DNA of 34,331 bases from Gracilaria caudata (GCA_030374735.1 JASCIV010000178.1:1-34331); one strand, 5' to 3'; shown: positions 18,511 to 29,187, counted from the first letter of the stretch. Program-made: numbers and translations. Notes: a model not told the origin generated them from the letters alone.

Positions 18511-18550
18511 CGCTGGGATATTCAAAAGTCCGCTCAATGCAGACTTTAGC

Positions 18551-19060
18551 TCAGAAAAGCCGTTAGGCCCGTTCTAAACCCATCTTATTCGGATCCCTAC
18601 AGGTCTTGTAATTGTATCGTAATGCGGGCCATAGCCAGTTGCGAAGGAAACGATTCACGAAGGGCATCATAGTGACATGTATGGACCATTACCCAACCAG
18701 TAGTCTATCGAACTGCTCGCTCTGTGGCGATATGCGGTTTCTTGTTGTTGGTATCAACCCCTGTTAATGCTGCAGTTCTCGACTATATCCGCAATTCCGC
18801 CAGCAGTTACAGTCCAGACTTTCAACTGTAATAGGATTGATGCCGACGACATAGCGCCCAACTTCGTTATGGAGCGACCCAACAATATACGCAGCCTTTC
18901 ATCCACGTCGAGCTTTTTTGCATTCCTCTGTCCCATTGGTTGTAAGCCGAATCGAGGGCCCCGCTTGTGGTCTTAAACGTAGATTGAGATTCTCTCCGGC
19001 GTGCAATCGTGGGCCACCGAATTCAGGAATGCTCACCCTTCACATCCTTTTCTGTACTTG
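18551..19060. repeat. Spacer unit 2, copy of 17309-17970
   Basis: Same order of landmarks as unit 1, more diverged, including the hairpin at 18714-18879. Together with the pseudogene it shows that gene-plus-spacer was duplicated as one block. Confidence 0.85.
18714..18879. repeat. Decayed copy of the foldback hairpin
   Basis: The inner stem is kept (GGTATCAACCCCTGTTA pairs with the region GTAATAGGATTGATGCC), while the outer arms have many mismatches, in contrast to the perfect arms at 17617-17763. Confidence 0.7.
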
Positions 19061-19827
19061 AGAAGAGGGAAGATTTCTTTACAGTCATTTTAAATGCAGT
19101 GGGGAAAAGATGGTGAGCGTCTCATGCGTTCCACGATTTGACCGCAAATAGGAGTATGCATTCCAAATCAATCTGTCACAGTAAGAACGTAACGCTCTTT
19201 CAAGCAATCGCTTTCGAATCCAATTCTCTATGGTTGAGTTTGGTAGTTTTGTGGGTGTTCTAAGATGACAGGTACGTCACCATCTCCGTCGCTTTGAAAA
19301 AAAAGGCAACGTCTTCGTTCCTTAGAGCATCAGTAACAGTTAACAATTGTTCCAAAGCTATGTACCCTTGTGATGCGCATCGGAACAACCACATCTGTTC
19401 ACAGAACGCGTTTTGAAGTCTGAAGAGTTATCCACTGTAAGATGTCTCCAATATCGTAAGAGCAATGCATTGTTGGACGTCTACGAACTGTAATGAACGC
19501 TTGAGAGAAGCCACGTTTCAGTATTTGAATTTCAATTTTTTGGACGCGGAAAAGTTAGTATTGTGTATTTGAAACAAAAATATACAAACTATTCCGAAAT
19601 GGCGAAACCGTTTCGAGCTGCTCGCATAGTAAGATAGACGCAACGCGGAGGACAGGCTTTTGACGTTTGTCACACAATTGAGTTCGAGCTGTGGCTTTCG
19701 GATGTCGATCCGATTTATATGAGTCTAGTCTGCACCATAGAGAATAGAAAATGCTGTTCTCCAGATTGTGTGGCTGTCCACTCAAAACCAGGGGAGCCCG
19801 GCCGTAAACAAGAAGTGGAGGAAGAGT
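19061..19827. other. Gene-free 3' flank of gene B
   Basis: I see only short frames without domains and no clear repeats. Confidence 0.5.
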
Positions 19828-21153
19828 CTATTCGCCAAGGCTGCACTGCGACGCAATTTGATCCGCCAGCTTCTCAAACAATCTGTACCTTACATCGTAG
19901 ATAACACCTCCGTGATTCTGAGCAGCAATATCTTGCAAATCCTGTGGAATAACATTTGGATATCTGGAGAGAGCAGTTCTGTAGGCAACCAAGTATTCAA
20001 GCTCATAGTCATGATAATCCTCCCCGCCAAGAACCGTACCGTAAGTCATGTCGTCACAGCTTGGAACATTGTTCGCGATCAAAGAATTATACGCCGGCAA
20101 AAACACGGCAGCCATAGAATTGCGTGTGTCCACTATATCGGACTCATCCCACCCTCCTGTCAGAGCTCCTCCCCTAACAGACATGTTTGCAAATATCGTT
20201 CTTTCTTGATGTGGACATGCACTTCCGGCACAATATGTCTTACACAGAGGAACTATCATGTAAACATGATTAGAACGGACACGTACGCCGGCACACGACG
20301 ACTTAGCTTCCAGGTCTTCCAAATCTGTTATGGAAACTTTGGACTCTAGGAATTCAACGCATTGCTTCTCCTCCTCTGTTTCAGAAGAAGGTTCAATCAC
20401 TTCACAAGTGTTGATAGTTCTCAGTTGAGTACAGAGAGGATCGTCAGTCATCGGGCATCGTGCCGCATCATTCTTCGACTCCATTAAAGCATCAGAAATC
20501 ATGACCACCGACACTTCGCAGTTCAAAGCTTCTAGATTGGGTTTAATCCTCATTAGCAAGGACTTGGCCCATTTGTTAGCTTCTGCTCGCTTCACCGCTT
20601 TCACGTTTCTTTTGATGCGTGCGTTGACGCTTGTGACTCCCTGGTCATAGAAGATGTTGTATCCTACTTGAACGGTTAGCTCGGTTCCTTGTTTGGATAC
20701 GACCACACGCGCTCTGCATAGCCTCCCATTATTACAGTCTCCTGTCTTGACTCGTTCGTCTTGCACAAAGTCTTCTACACATGTCGTGCGGGTTTGGAAC
20801 CAAGTAGGGAAGGCTAATGAGCGTGAGTCGGACGTATCGGACATTTGCCAGTAATGATTTGAGAACGATACCGGTGTTTGGTGGGAGTTCCTAGTATTCC
20901 AATGTGAAGAAAGAGAAGCAATCTTGGTGAAGAAGGGCCGAGAGGAATATGTCCATGCATGATATTCATTCGAGTTATAGTGGGCAACAGAGGTGTGCAT
21001 CGTGAAGAAGAGTACAAAATATCCAAGTAGTACTGTGAGAATGATGACAGCACGGGGCGTACGCGTAGCGAACAGCTGCAAGATTGGACGATGATTAGGA
21101 AAGCCTTGCATATCGTTATAACCGCGACGGGTGGTGCTTGTTGCCTCGTCCAT
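19828..21153 (-). CDS. Gene B: predicted single-pass (type II-like) membrane protein with cysteine-rich lumenal domain
   Basis: 441 residues from ATG 21153, the first ATG in the frame. A short N-terminal tail (MDEATSTTRRGYNDMQ, basic) precedes one membrane helix at about 35-56 (AVIILTVLLGYFVLFF), with no cleavable signal. The positive charges lie N-terminal of the helix, so the long C-terminal part is probably lumenal or extracellular. It has many cysteines, including GDCNNGRLCRARVVV, CPMTDDPLC and CKTYCAGSACP, suggesting disulfides. The domain is not one I recognise; a carbohydrate-active or matrix role would be a guess. A degenerate copy lies at 22190-22660, just after a fragment of gene A, so A and B appear to have been duplicated together. 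Confidence 0.82.
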   Translation of the reverse strand: MDEATSTTRRGYNDMQGFPNHRPILQLFATRTPRAVIILTVLLGYFVLFFTMHTSVAHYNSNEYHAWTYSSRPFFTKIASLSSHWNTRNSHQTPVSFSNHYWQMSDTSDSRSLAFPTWFQTRTTCVEDFVQDERVKTGDCNNGRLCRARVVVSKQGTELTVQVGYNIFYDQGVTSVNARIKRNVKAVKRAEANKWAKSLLMRIKPNLEALNCEVSVVMISDALMESKNDAARCPMTDDPLCTQLRTINTCEVIEPSSETEEEKQCVEFLESKVSITDLEDLEAKSSCAGVRVRSNHVYMIVPLCKTYCAGSACPHQERTIFANMSVRGGALTGGWDESDIVDTRNSMAAVFLPAYNSLIANNVPSCDDMTYGTVLGGEDYHDYELEYLVAYRTALSRYPNVIPQDLQDIAAQNHGGVIYDVRYRLFEKLADQIASQCSLGE

Positions 21154-21896
21154 TGTGTTGAGATGCTTGAAAGCTGCTGTGCAGAATGCTCGAGGAGGAG
21201 CTTGAGCTAAGATTGAGATCCCATGCAACGTGCTAAGTAAGCAACGGCTTTTGTACAGGGAGAGCAAGACGAGCTAAGAAGTTATTAGGCTTGTTGATTC
21301 ACACCCGAAACTACGAGACTGATTTGCTTCCAGACAAGAAGTCTTTTTTTGTTTTCTTGGATGAGATACAATATGCTGTGAGATGGAGCTTTCTATTAGT
21401 GGAGAACAAGGCAGAGAAGTAACGTTCGTTGATCTATGTAGCGGTTTGTTGCATAGGTATTCAACTTTTTTGTGCTTGAAACGTCTATGGTCAAGGACAG
21501 ATTATGAGGCTTTATCCTAAAACGCCGCTTCGAGACAGTGAAGTTATGGTCTCGACGCAAGCTTCATCTTAGATGGTCAGCTCCAAAGTTTAGTGCTAAG
21601 GTGTAGCTACAATCAGAGTCACGATTGATCACCGTGACTAGCATGTGTAACTCACTTTACTAGGAGACAGAAAATAGCTTGTAGTTTAGTCTTAGGGATA
21701 GATAAACTGCTATAACGTGTATACGAAAAGAGTATCATGCGACATTCTCCTCGATCTAGAGAAGATCAACTGCATTCACCTCCGAAGTATTGCAAAAAAA
21801 TCCGTGCTACATGGTGTGCTTTCCCTGTTCCCCTTTCTCTTCGTGATGACAACCACGCATGTTCGAACAGATTCAGAAGTCTCTGACGGGACTGGA
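21154..21896. other. Upstream region of gene B
   Basis: No gene or strong repeat seen. It separates intact gene B from the degenerate A-B block. Confidence 0.5.
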
Positions 21897-22066
21897 AAAC
21901 GCTACACCCACGGCTAGAATTGCGTCGATGACGAACACTTTATTCAGATGGCGTGTCATGTAGCTGCTACTGTTGGAACCGATCGCCATGCACATAAGAG
22001 TGACTGCAATTCTCGCTGTGTATCTACGTGAAGATTTCACCCATCGTTGTCGTCGGTTATTATGAG
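21897..22066 (-). pseudogene. Fragment of a gene A copy
   Basis: Matches gene A DNA at about 16215-16385, covering the first membrane helix and the preceding ectodomain. Landmarks are GCTGCACCCACGGC versus GCTACACCCACGGC, a GCGTCG block, and TGTCATGTAGCTGCTAC identical in both. Indels break the frame. Confidence 0.8.
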
Positions 22067-22189
22067 GGTTTGTAGAGTAATTTGACCATTTGGAACCTCA
22101 AACTTATAATGATTCTTCGCATTAGACGAGGGCTGTTTTGCGCAAGCGTAAACAACTTCTGCGTTCCTTTAGCAACAGTTCAAAACTGA

Positions 22190-22660
22190 AGTGGTTGTTC
22201 CCAAGCCTATTTACGCTTGCTTTGGCGCCCTGCAAAGCCTTCCACCATTACAGTGACTCGTTTGCCTTTCAAAAAGTCCTTTACACACATCATGCGTTGT
22301 GGAACCCAATGGGAAAAGTTCATGAGCGTAAACTGTAGATGTCGGAGAGTTACCAGTATAATTTGGAAATCGTCTTGATATCTGCTGATGATTTTGGTGG
22401 TCCATGGTGGACAAGAGAGGCAAAATGATTGAGGAATGTGCGGAGAAAATGTGGCCATTCATTCATGATATCTACTGGAACGATTGAGGATAACAGACCT
22501 GTGACTTGCGAAGATGGTCAGAAGACATGAAGTCGTGCCACCCAAAGCGACACCACGGGGCACAAGAGTAGTGAAATCTGCTGCGACAGCAGGACACAGC
22601 ATGGCAGTCACGACATCCTGTATTCGTTGCTTCGTCCACGTTGTTGGGAATCATGTAAGC
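22190..22660 (-). pseudogene. Degenerate copy of the 5' part of gene B
   Basis: On the minus strand NNVDEATNTGCRD (about 22640) corresponds to gene B NTMDEATSTTRRG. Further on, in alternating frames, there are matches to gene B's post-helix region: a VCKGLFE or CVKDFLKG motif for CVEDFVQD, and CNGGRLCRA (about 22220) for CNNGRLCRA. Frame changes show it is dead. It follows a gene A fragment in the same order as the intact genes. Confidence 0.8.
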
Positions 22661-23153
22661 TGCTCAGCATATTGGTTTTCGAGAAGCTTTGGGCTAAGGT
22701 CCAGATCACATGCATTGTGCTATTTAAGCTCCATTTGTCTTAGGAGAACAAGACAATCAAAATGTTTGTGGTGGATGGCTCATCTTCGAGAATGTTTCGG
22801 AGCTGCTTGAAGTTATTGCAGTTTGTCAAACTGGTATAAAGTATGTTATAGATGGAAACATCAATGGTCGTGTAATGCTCAGCCAAGGAGATTGCACCAA
22901 AAACTGTTTCGAGAGAGTCTCGTGCGGTGTTCCACAAAGGAAGCTTTTGATGCAAGAACATTATTTTTTTTTGCTTCCACCGTACAGTTTGTATCCGACC
23001 AACAAGTTGTTTTTCTTCTAAAATCAAACTGAGGCGTTTAAAGAACCATCACTCCTACAAGACCAAGTACATTCGGGTAAATTGCGCTATACAGCACGGC
23101 GCAATCAGGGTTCTCGAGCGTGCCGAAAGCTTTGCACTGCAGATCAGTTCGTT
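22661..23153. other. Short intergenic stretch, possible promoter of the Sel1-like gene
   Basis: A minus-strand frame of 95 codons (22740-23027) lacks recognisable features. CGTTTAAAG at about 23034 is a weak TATA-like element for the plus-strand gene that follows. Confidence 0.4.
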
Positions 23154-23768
23154 ATGGTTCTTCAAGACGAGGTTATCGCAGAATCAGAGGCTCTATTCAA
23201 GCGGCAGCCTTGCGAAGCGTATCTTCTGGATCTGGCACGTGAGCTCGTTTTCCGTTACGAAAGCCATGAAGAGGCTCACCAGCGAGGAGTTTCACTTTTT
23301 CAGCGCGCTGTTAAGCAGTATAAAAGCGTGAATGCCGACAACGAACTGGCATATTTTTACGACCAGTTTGGGACGGAAAAGGAAAAAGAGCAAGTTATTC
23401 CTCTGTTAGAATCATGCTTGCAAAAACAGCCTTCAGCTAACCTTTGCTACAACATCGGGATGCGTCTTTTTCGTGGTTGGTGTGGAGAGACGGATAAACA
23501 GCGAGGATTGGGTTTACTGCAGCGCGCAGTGGTCATGGATGGACAGAATGCATATTACATGACTGAACTTTCAAGGGCTTGGATGCAGTGTCGACCTGGA
23601 GAGCAGAGCAAGAAGAAAGCGATTTCAATGTTTGTAAAGGCGATTGAATTAACAAAATCGACGGAGTTGATGGATGAGTTGGCCACTATGTTCGAAACGG
23701 GTACACCACTAATGGAGCCGTGTGAAAGGTGTGCACTCAAATGGCGACGAAGAGCGCTTGGAGCTTGA
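23154..23768 (+). CDS. Sel1/TPR-like helical repeat protein
   Basis: 204 residues from ATG 23154; the frame is open upstream but without another ATG. The sequence is a series of paired amphipathic helices of about 36-40 residues: LDLARELVFRYESHEEAHQR...LFQRAVKQY, ELAYFYDQF...VIPLLESCLQ, YNIGMRLFRGWCGETDKQRG...LLQRAV and ELSRAWMQC...AISMFVKAIEL. Spacing and the small/aromatic residues (G..Y/LF.G, A..LFQRAV) resemble Sel1-like or TPR repeats, which act as protein-binding scaffolds. The protein ends abruptly after MEPCERCALKWRRRALGA, so it may be short for the family or a C-terminally truncated copy. No signal peptide; probably cytosolic. Partner unknown. Confidence 0.65.
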   Translation: MVLQDEVIAESEALFKRQPCEAYLLDLARELVFRYESHEEAHQRGVSLFQRAVKQYKSVNADNELAYFYDQFGTEKEKEQVIPLLESCLQKQPSANLCYNIGMRLFRGWCGETDKQRGLGLLQRAVVMDGQNAYYMTELSRAWMQCRPGEQSKKKAISMFVKAIELTKSTELMDELATMFETGTPLMEPCERCALKWRRRALGA

Positions 23769-25450
23769 GATGGGTCAGGTATATGATGGGGGAAATCTGT
23801 TATCCAGCTTACCATACGTCTCCTAAGACGTATGAAAAAAGAAGTGTGTCTTGAAATTACTTGGGTGATGAATACGTCGAAGGTGTATACACATTATGTA
23901 GACATGGATGATCTTCAAGTCATAGTATAAGACACAATAAAGGCGAGCGGGATGTCTTGGAGATTTATTTGAACGAAAGTAGGTGACTAGAAGATCGAAT
24001 TTGCGCCGCGCACGACCATCGTCTGTTGGTTGAACCATAGTCGCTCCCCAGTCGCTTCTCGGTCGCTTTGCCTTCAATGGTTCTCTGTTTGGCTCTCACG
24101 TTGCGTGATCTATGGCAATTTGTTTGTCGTTCACGTCATTTGTGGGCTCGCTACCGGTCCTTTTTCGCTTTTGCGCCGCACCGCATGTCAAAGCTTAGTA
24201 GGAACCAAACGTGTAGTGTACAGTTGATCTTAGTGCGCACTCTACCCGAGGGACCTCTATCAGGTGAGAATAACGAATATCGGAACTTGAATCATTGCGA
24301 AGTAAGAGAGGGGTTTTAGATCGAGGCGGGAAGTTGCTGAGAAGGTGTTGGAGGGAGAGGAGAAGAAGGTTTTGTAGGATTTTATAAACGGCACAGAAAA
24401 CGAGTGCTTTTGGTTGATGTCAGCGTCAATAGCTTTAAATGGTTGAGCACGTGCTCAACGCGGCATACGGTTGGCAGAAGAGAGCTGTGGCGGCCGTGGC
24501 CGCCACACACACATGTGACTGATGAGCCGAGCTGCACTGAACAACTTGATGATCGCCAGACGACGTTTTGGCAACCGAAAGGGAGTGCGGTGCGTGCTTC
24601 GATGCCTTGCTGGCACGAGATATAGGCCAGCAAGGCACCGCTCGAGCGCGCGTATCACGACACGCCGTGTTCAGCCGTCGTTTGCCACGCGTTGTACCTT
24701 TGCCACACTGGCCACGTGGATACATGTAACACGACAAATTAGATCCGATGAGCGTTGTAGTACCATCGTGGCTCATCTCTGTTGCTGAGTCCAAGCTGCA
24801 CCTCGACATCTTTCGAGACGCAGGAGAGAGCTAAACAATATCGCCACACCGCGCATAGTCACGTCTGTAAGGCTCCCCCTCTGGGCATTCACCGCACTGG
24901 TCTGTCGCTGCAATGTACACCATCCCCTGGGGGCAAGAAAAGCAAGTCGACGATTCTTGACGAGCAAAGCTACCAGGTGCTGTAAAAATTTGCTTTGCTC
25001 AGCCGGTTGCTTGCTGCCAGAACAGATAGAATTATTCATTCGTTCAAACTTTCCCGGAAGTTCTATGGTCATGTAAATTTGCTTCCCAACACCCAGTTGA
25101 GTCTCCAGATTGTGATCATGACGTGCGAAAATGTTCGCCGCCATCGCCGTCAAGTTCGTACAGGTGGCAGATTGTGTGGGCACGCGAAAGTGGGCGTCTC
25201 TCAGCCCGACGTAGAGCTCTTCCACTTTCCGTAAGACCGCCTACATTGCTGGACAGCAAAAAGAAACAGCGACTCGTAATGGCTTGCATTGCTGGACCCA
25301 GGAACCGTGAGCTCCTATTCCACGATCTGCACATGACGAATGGCGCTGGTTGCCAACTGTTACGTTCACGACGTGTGCTTTTGCGCAACGGTGTTGCGAC
25401 TTGGAGCCCTTTTTGACAGAGCAACCCGTTCCATTGCAGTTCCCCGCCTC
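23769..25450. other. Intergenic stretch with hairpins
   Basis: No gene can be supported. A minus-strand frame at 24773-25225 is open for 150 codons but has a non-ATG start and no recognisable domain. Two strong hairpins are listed separately or in the findings. 25228-25450 is the upstream region of the gene at 25573. Confidence 0.45.
24603..24637. repeat. Perfect 12-bp stem hairpin
   Basis: TGCCTTGCTGGC (24603-24614) and GCCAGCAAGGCA (24626-24637) flank an 11-base loop. A second one is at 24486-24507 (TGTGGCGGC/GCCGCCACA, 4-base loop). Confidence 0.9.
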
Positions 25451-25460
25451 TATATAAAGC
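25451..25460 (+). promoter_or_regulatory. TATA box of the 25573-25971 gene
   Basis: CTATATAAAG about 115 bp before the ATG implies a leader of about 90 bases. It has the same core as the TATA boxes at 8561 and 12340. Confidence 0.65.
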
Positions 25461-25572
25461 CGTTGTCACGTCTCCGTCAATTGCCCAGTCCACTCAAAGC
25501 ATTGCTAAACCCATTGGCTCTCACTCACGCTTGCAACTCTTATACTAATCTTACTTTTGCACGAGTCAACCC

Positions 25573-25971
25573 ATGAAAACTTTCGTTCTTGTTGCTTTGG
25601 CATTCACCAGCTTGGTGTACTTGACGTCCGCCGCCGCTCTCTCTGAAACCCCTATTTCTAAGCACACTCACTCCTCTCACCAGCGCCGTCACAGCGCAGC
25701 TGAGGGAGAATTGCAGCTTGCGGAAAGAGCGTTCTTTGACATCGAGCTCCCCGACCACGTGGACAACGCTTCCGATATCTTTGACAATGTGGGCGACGGA
25801 TTAGCGAACGCTTTGGAGGAGATTCGTGATGGCTTTGAGAAGGTGGTAGACTTCTGTGTGGAGCACCCGGATGCGTGCGAGGTTATCATCGCTCTGGCTA
25901 CTGAGGGACGGGGCGGCCGAGGTAGGAGGCCGCGTGCTGGTAACGGTCGTCGTGACAGAGAACGCGAATAA
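25573..25971 (+). CDS. Small predicted secreted protein with acidic core and basic tail
   Basis: 132 residues from ATG 25573. A clear signal peptide (MKTFVLVALAFTSLVYLTSA, cleavage near residue 20) is followed by a His/Ser/Arg-rich segment (KHTHSSHQRRHS) that could be a processing site. Next comes an acidic, amphipathic middle (ELPDHVDNASDIFDNVGDG and EEIRDGFEKVVDFC) with two cysteines 8 residues apart (in VDFCVEHPDACEV), and then an Arg/Gly-rich tail (GRGGRGRRPRAGNGRRDRER). Good TATA box and complete frame. The family is not recognised. The signal, dibasic site and charged blocks fit a secreted pro-protein, but function is unknown. Confidence 0.7.
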   Translation: MKTFVLVALAFTSLVYLTSAAALSETPISKHTHSSHQRRHSAAEGELQLAERAFFDIELPDHVDNASDIFDNVGDGLANALEEIRDGFEKVVDFCVEHPDACEVIIALATEGRGGRGRRPRAGNGRRDRERE

Positions 25972-26479
25972 AGCGCTCCAGCCGTTTGGCGTTTTCGTTA
26001 ATGGAGCACTTGGGACCAGTTATTGTTGTTCCAACTTTCGCGGACCGTGATTCAGCTGCGTGAAACAGATGTTATGCAGCGCTTCTAATTGTGTGGCTTT
26101 TGTAGGTTATTTTTCTTCATTAAAAGTGAGCAAACGCAGTGCTTGAATAACAGTTCGATCTAGTGAGATGTGTGAGTAGCATCAGCTGGCCAGGCTGCAT
26201 AGCGTTGGTGGCGCTGGCGGCGGCAAAGTTACGTAGGGACGGCCGCATACCTTACGTTTAACACAGCTTCGTGCCACAGACATAAAGCATTCCGTTGTCG
26301 GTCCGTACTTCACAAAACACGGACTTGCCCTTAACCCTTGTCAGGAGGACACGGATTAGGCACGAAACTGCAGAAAAACTACGTTTTGAAGTAGACGTAA
26401 GAACATCTATTTGGTACATGACCGAATAAAACTTGGTGCTCCAAACAGAGCGTGTCAAGCTCTGTCAATTACACTCAAG
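25972..26479. other. 3' flank of the 25573 gene, gene-free
   Basis: Nothing beyond short frames. ATTAAAAG at about 26120 could act in 3' end formation. Confidence 0.4.
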
Positions 26480-27990
26480 CATTTTCGAATCGCACATGCG
26501 CACAATGATAGTTCCGGATGAAAGCTGCATATTCAAACCCACTGAAAATGTTAAAGGGCAGCGTCGCGTGTTCTTGCAGGGGGGGACGGAAAATTAGCAT
26601 CCGTCAAGTCTTGAGTAGATGTGTGAGAATTAACATGATGCCCACCAAGTGAAAAGGGAATGGGAGGTCAAAATCAAAAAACCGTAAACTTTAAGAAAAA
26701 ATATGATATAACAATAGTTCTACAATCAAACCTTTATAAATTGCAACATATAATGCGTATTTTGAATTAACTGGGATGTGTGAGATGTCATCCTGGCGAG
26801 TGTGATCGTTGTCGGGTGCCTTGAAATTAACAGAGAGAATACTGGTTTCGTACAGAAGTCCAAAATTTGCGTCTTTGAAATATGGGCCTCAAGTGTAAAA
26901 TCCAAAAAAATATGACAATAGAATTTGACTACATATTCTACAAAGCTTCTAGTATTTCCTGTGGAGCGCTCAAGTTCTGTAACTAAAGCATTTAATCTTC
27001 TCATAGGATCATGCTTTCCCGTTAACTAAACTTTGCGCATTGGTTTAGTACCATTCATTAAAAAATAATTAATGATCAGCTCAAAACCCTTTCAAGAAAT
27101 ACTGCATAATGTTTGTCCAATCTTCATTACAAAAGCAATATTAATTAGTATGCGTTAAAATTGTATCTCAGAACAGTGTCTGCAATATGAAAATTTTTAA
27201 TATGTATTTCAGTTTGGCAACTAAAATAATTAGCTACTCGTTTTATATAATTTTCAAAATCTCAAATATGATAACATATTTACATGTTTTGCACGAAAAT
27301 AAAATCAATACTGAGAGTTGTATTATATTCAACAATTTTTTTGCTACTTTAAATACTAAATAACAAATATGGCTAAAACACTAAACTACTTTGAACAATA
27401 AATCACCGTATAAATACCCCACTTTTATCTCTTCAAAAAACGTTTAGCAATATACGCAACTTCGCAAAAATTTTCAAGGTTTCAACTACCTTTCTCTTTC
27501 TTTAGCGTATTTTGGCATATTCACTACAGATGAAAGCTTTGAAATCACTTGTATTGGTGCGTTTTCGTCAATGAAAAGAAGTAGAGTTATATATTATATC
27601 AAAATTTTTACTCCTCGATTTGCCGTATTTTTAGGAAAATTGGAATACCGAGATTGTTGAAAGTAAGGAAATGCTTTCTAGGTATCAGATGAATTCTCAG
27701 TCTATTTGATCTCTCTTCTGGTTCATACTTTTAACATTTTAGGCGCTTGAAAAGTCAGTAGAAGTTGATCGCCTTCGCTGCTAGAGTAATTCAAGATATT
27801 CTCCTATTAAGCACTTTGTTTTGTGCACAAGTTTTTGGTAAATACGTGTGACGGGAGTTTTGATTCTTAATTTTCTGATTTATTTTGGTTTGATTGTACT
27901 TATTTAGGTGATTCTAGGAGTGTAAAGGTCGGCCATACACGTAGATAACTACATAGATATTTTGGACGTTTTGGTAGCCCACAGTAGTGG
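26480..27990. other. AT-rich gene-free island
   Basis: Base composition is visibly more AT-rich than either flank, especially 26600-27700, with long A/T runs and no frame above about 90 codons. CGTATAAATACC at about 27407 is TATA-like. About 120 bp on, an ATG at 27530 opens a short hydrophobic peptide (MKALKSLVLV) that meets a stop after 14 codons unless spliced. Origin unknown: insertion of foreign or organellar DNA, or a decayed AT-rich transposon. Confidence 0.6.
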
Positions 27991-29187
27991 CATGGTACTT
28001 AGGCGTAGCAATCTCGCGCTTGCTCCTAAATTCCCAAGGTCAATCTCTGTTCGGCTCTGATCTTGTTCCCTTGCGCGACGGCCTTCACTGCTTTCTGGAG
28101 AAATCTCCGTTAGTACGGCTTGATTGCCCAATCGGCTCCACGGGGAAGAGCCTTGCAACGCAAAACATCATTAGTCCTTACGTTTTCTATTTGTTTTGTG
28201 AACATTAACATAACGTTGTTATTCACCGACGAGGTACAACCTCCGCCTCAGTATTGGGTTTTCTTCTGTTTCTTTGTTTCTTTCGTTGTTTTCTTCCTCT
28301 CGTTGAGGATTCTCCCTTTTTCCTTTGGATATTTCCCCTTTCTTCCTTTCGGCTACCGTATCCACCGTACAGCTTCGCGCCCCGTTGCATACCACAGACA
28401 CCCGTTCATTTATTCCTCGTCGAGCCCAAGGCCCTGTTTTTTTTCAACTTTGTATGCTTACCTCAGGCCATTGCTGGATTTAGATCCTGCACAAGGTGGC
28501 GACAGAGGGCTCTTCCGACTGCTCTACCTCCCCAGAGATTGGGCTTCGGACACCCAGTGGGGCTCTCTCGTTTTCAGGTCTGCGCTACATTTTTTGTCTC
28601 CCGACTTATAACGGGCTCAGAGCGTGCTCTGATTGGTTTGTACCAGGGTGGGAAGATTGCTGCTCTGTGCGTTTCGTGTTGTGAAGTTCCACATTCGGAT
28701 CTCTGGCTTATCTGTTTGGATTTGTGTTTTGGTGTTGTCGCTGTCGTGATCAGTCTTGTTGATAATCGGTTGATATGGCTGGTCCTTCACAAGAATCTCG
28801 TCGTGGTTCCGACCGCTTAGGTACTCGCGTGCAGAAGCCGGTCTCGAAGAAAACCTCAAGGGAAGTCAAAGCCTCGGCTTATAACGACATTCGACTTCTA
28901 GAAAGCGGTGCTACGGACGCTCTTTACTATTTTCCGAAATATGAAACGAAGGTTCAGCAAGACTATGCCGATGTTCCAAGGCTAATCAGAGAATCTGACA
29001 ATCCCCAAAGATGCATAGAAAATGACTGAGAGGCGGAAGGGAAGCCGATTGATTGGGTCCTTGCGGTCGGTCTAGTGTCGATTCTATGGCGGGCTCCTTT
29101 TCACGGAAGCCAAAGAAGTTTGACAAGGTATCAGCCCTATAACTCCATCGCAAAAGTGCGCCGTACAATTCACAACTTTTCGCTCCA
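27991..29187. other. Left flank of the Helitron relic, no gene confirmed
   Basis: 28230-28450 is strongly pyrimidine-rich on the plus strand. A frame with ATG at 28775 (84 codons, MAGPSQESRRGSDRLG start) looks protein-like and may be the start of the Helitron coding region or an older gene scrap, but I cannot assign it. Confidence 0.35.

Noticed and set aside
22740..23027. 95-codon minus-strand frame with a helical look
   Set aside because: Non-ATG start, no domain, no promoter and no duplicate copy, so it cannot be told from chance.
24773..25225. 150-codon minus-strand frame with a coding-like middle part
   Set aside because: It lacks an ATG start and a recognisable domain. A splice acceptor-like sequence near 25245 exists but does not join it in frame to anything I can support.
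26726..27004. 92-codon minus-strand frame in the AT-rich island
   Set aside because: Single short frame without support in gene-free AT-rich DNA.
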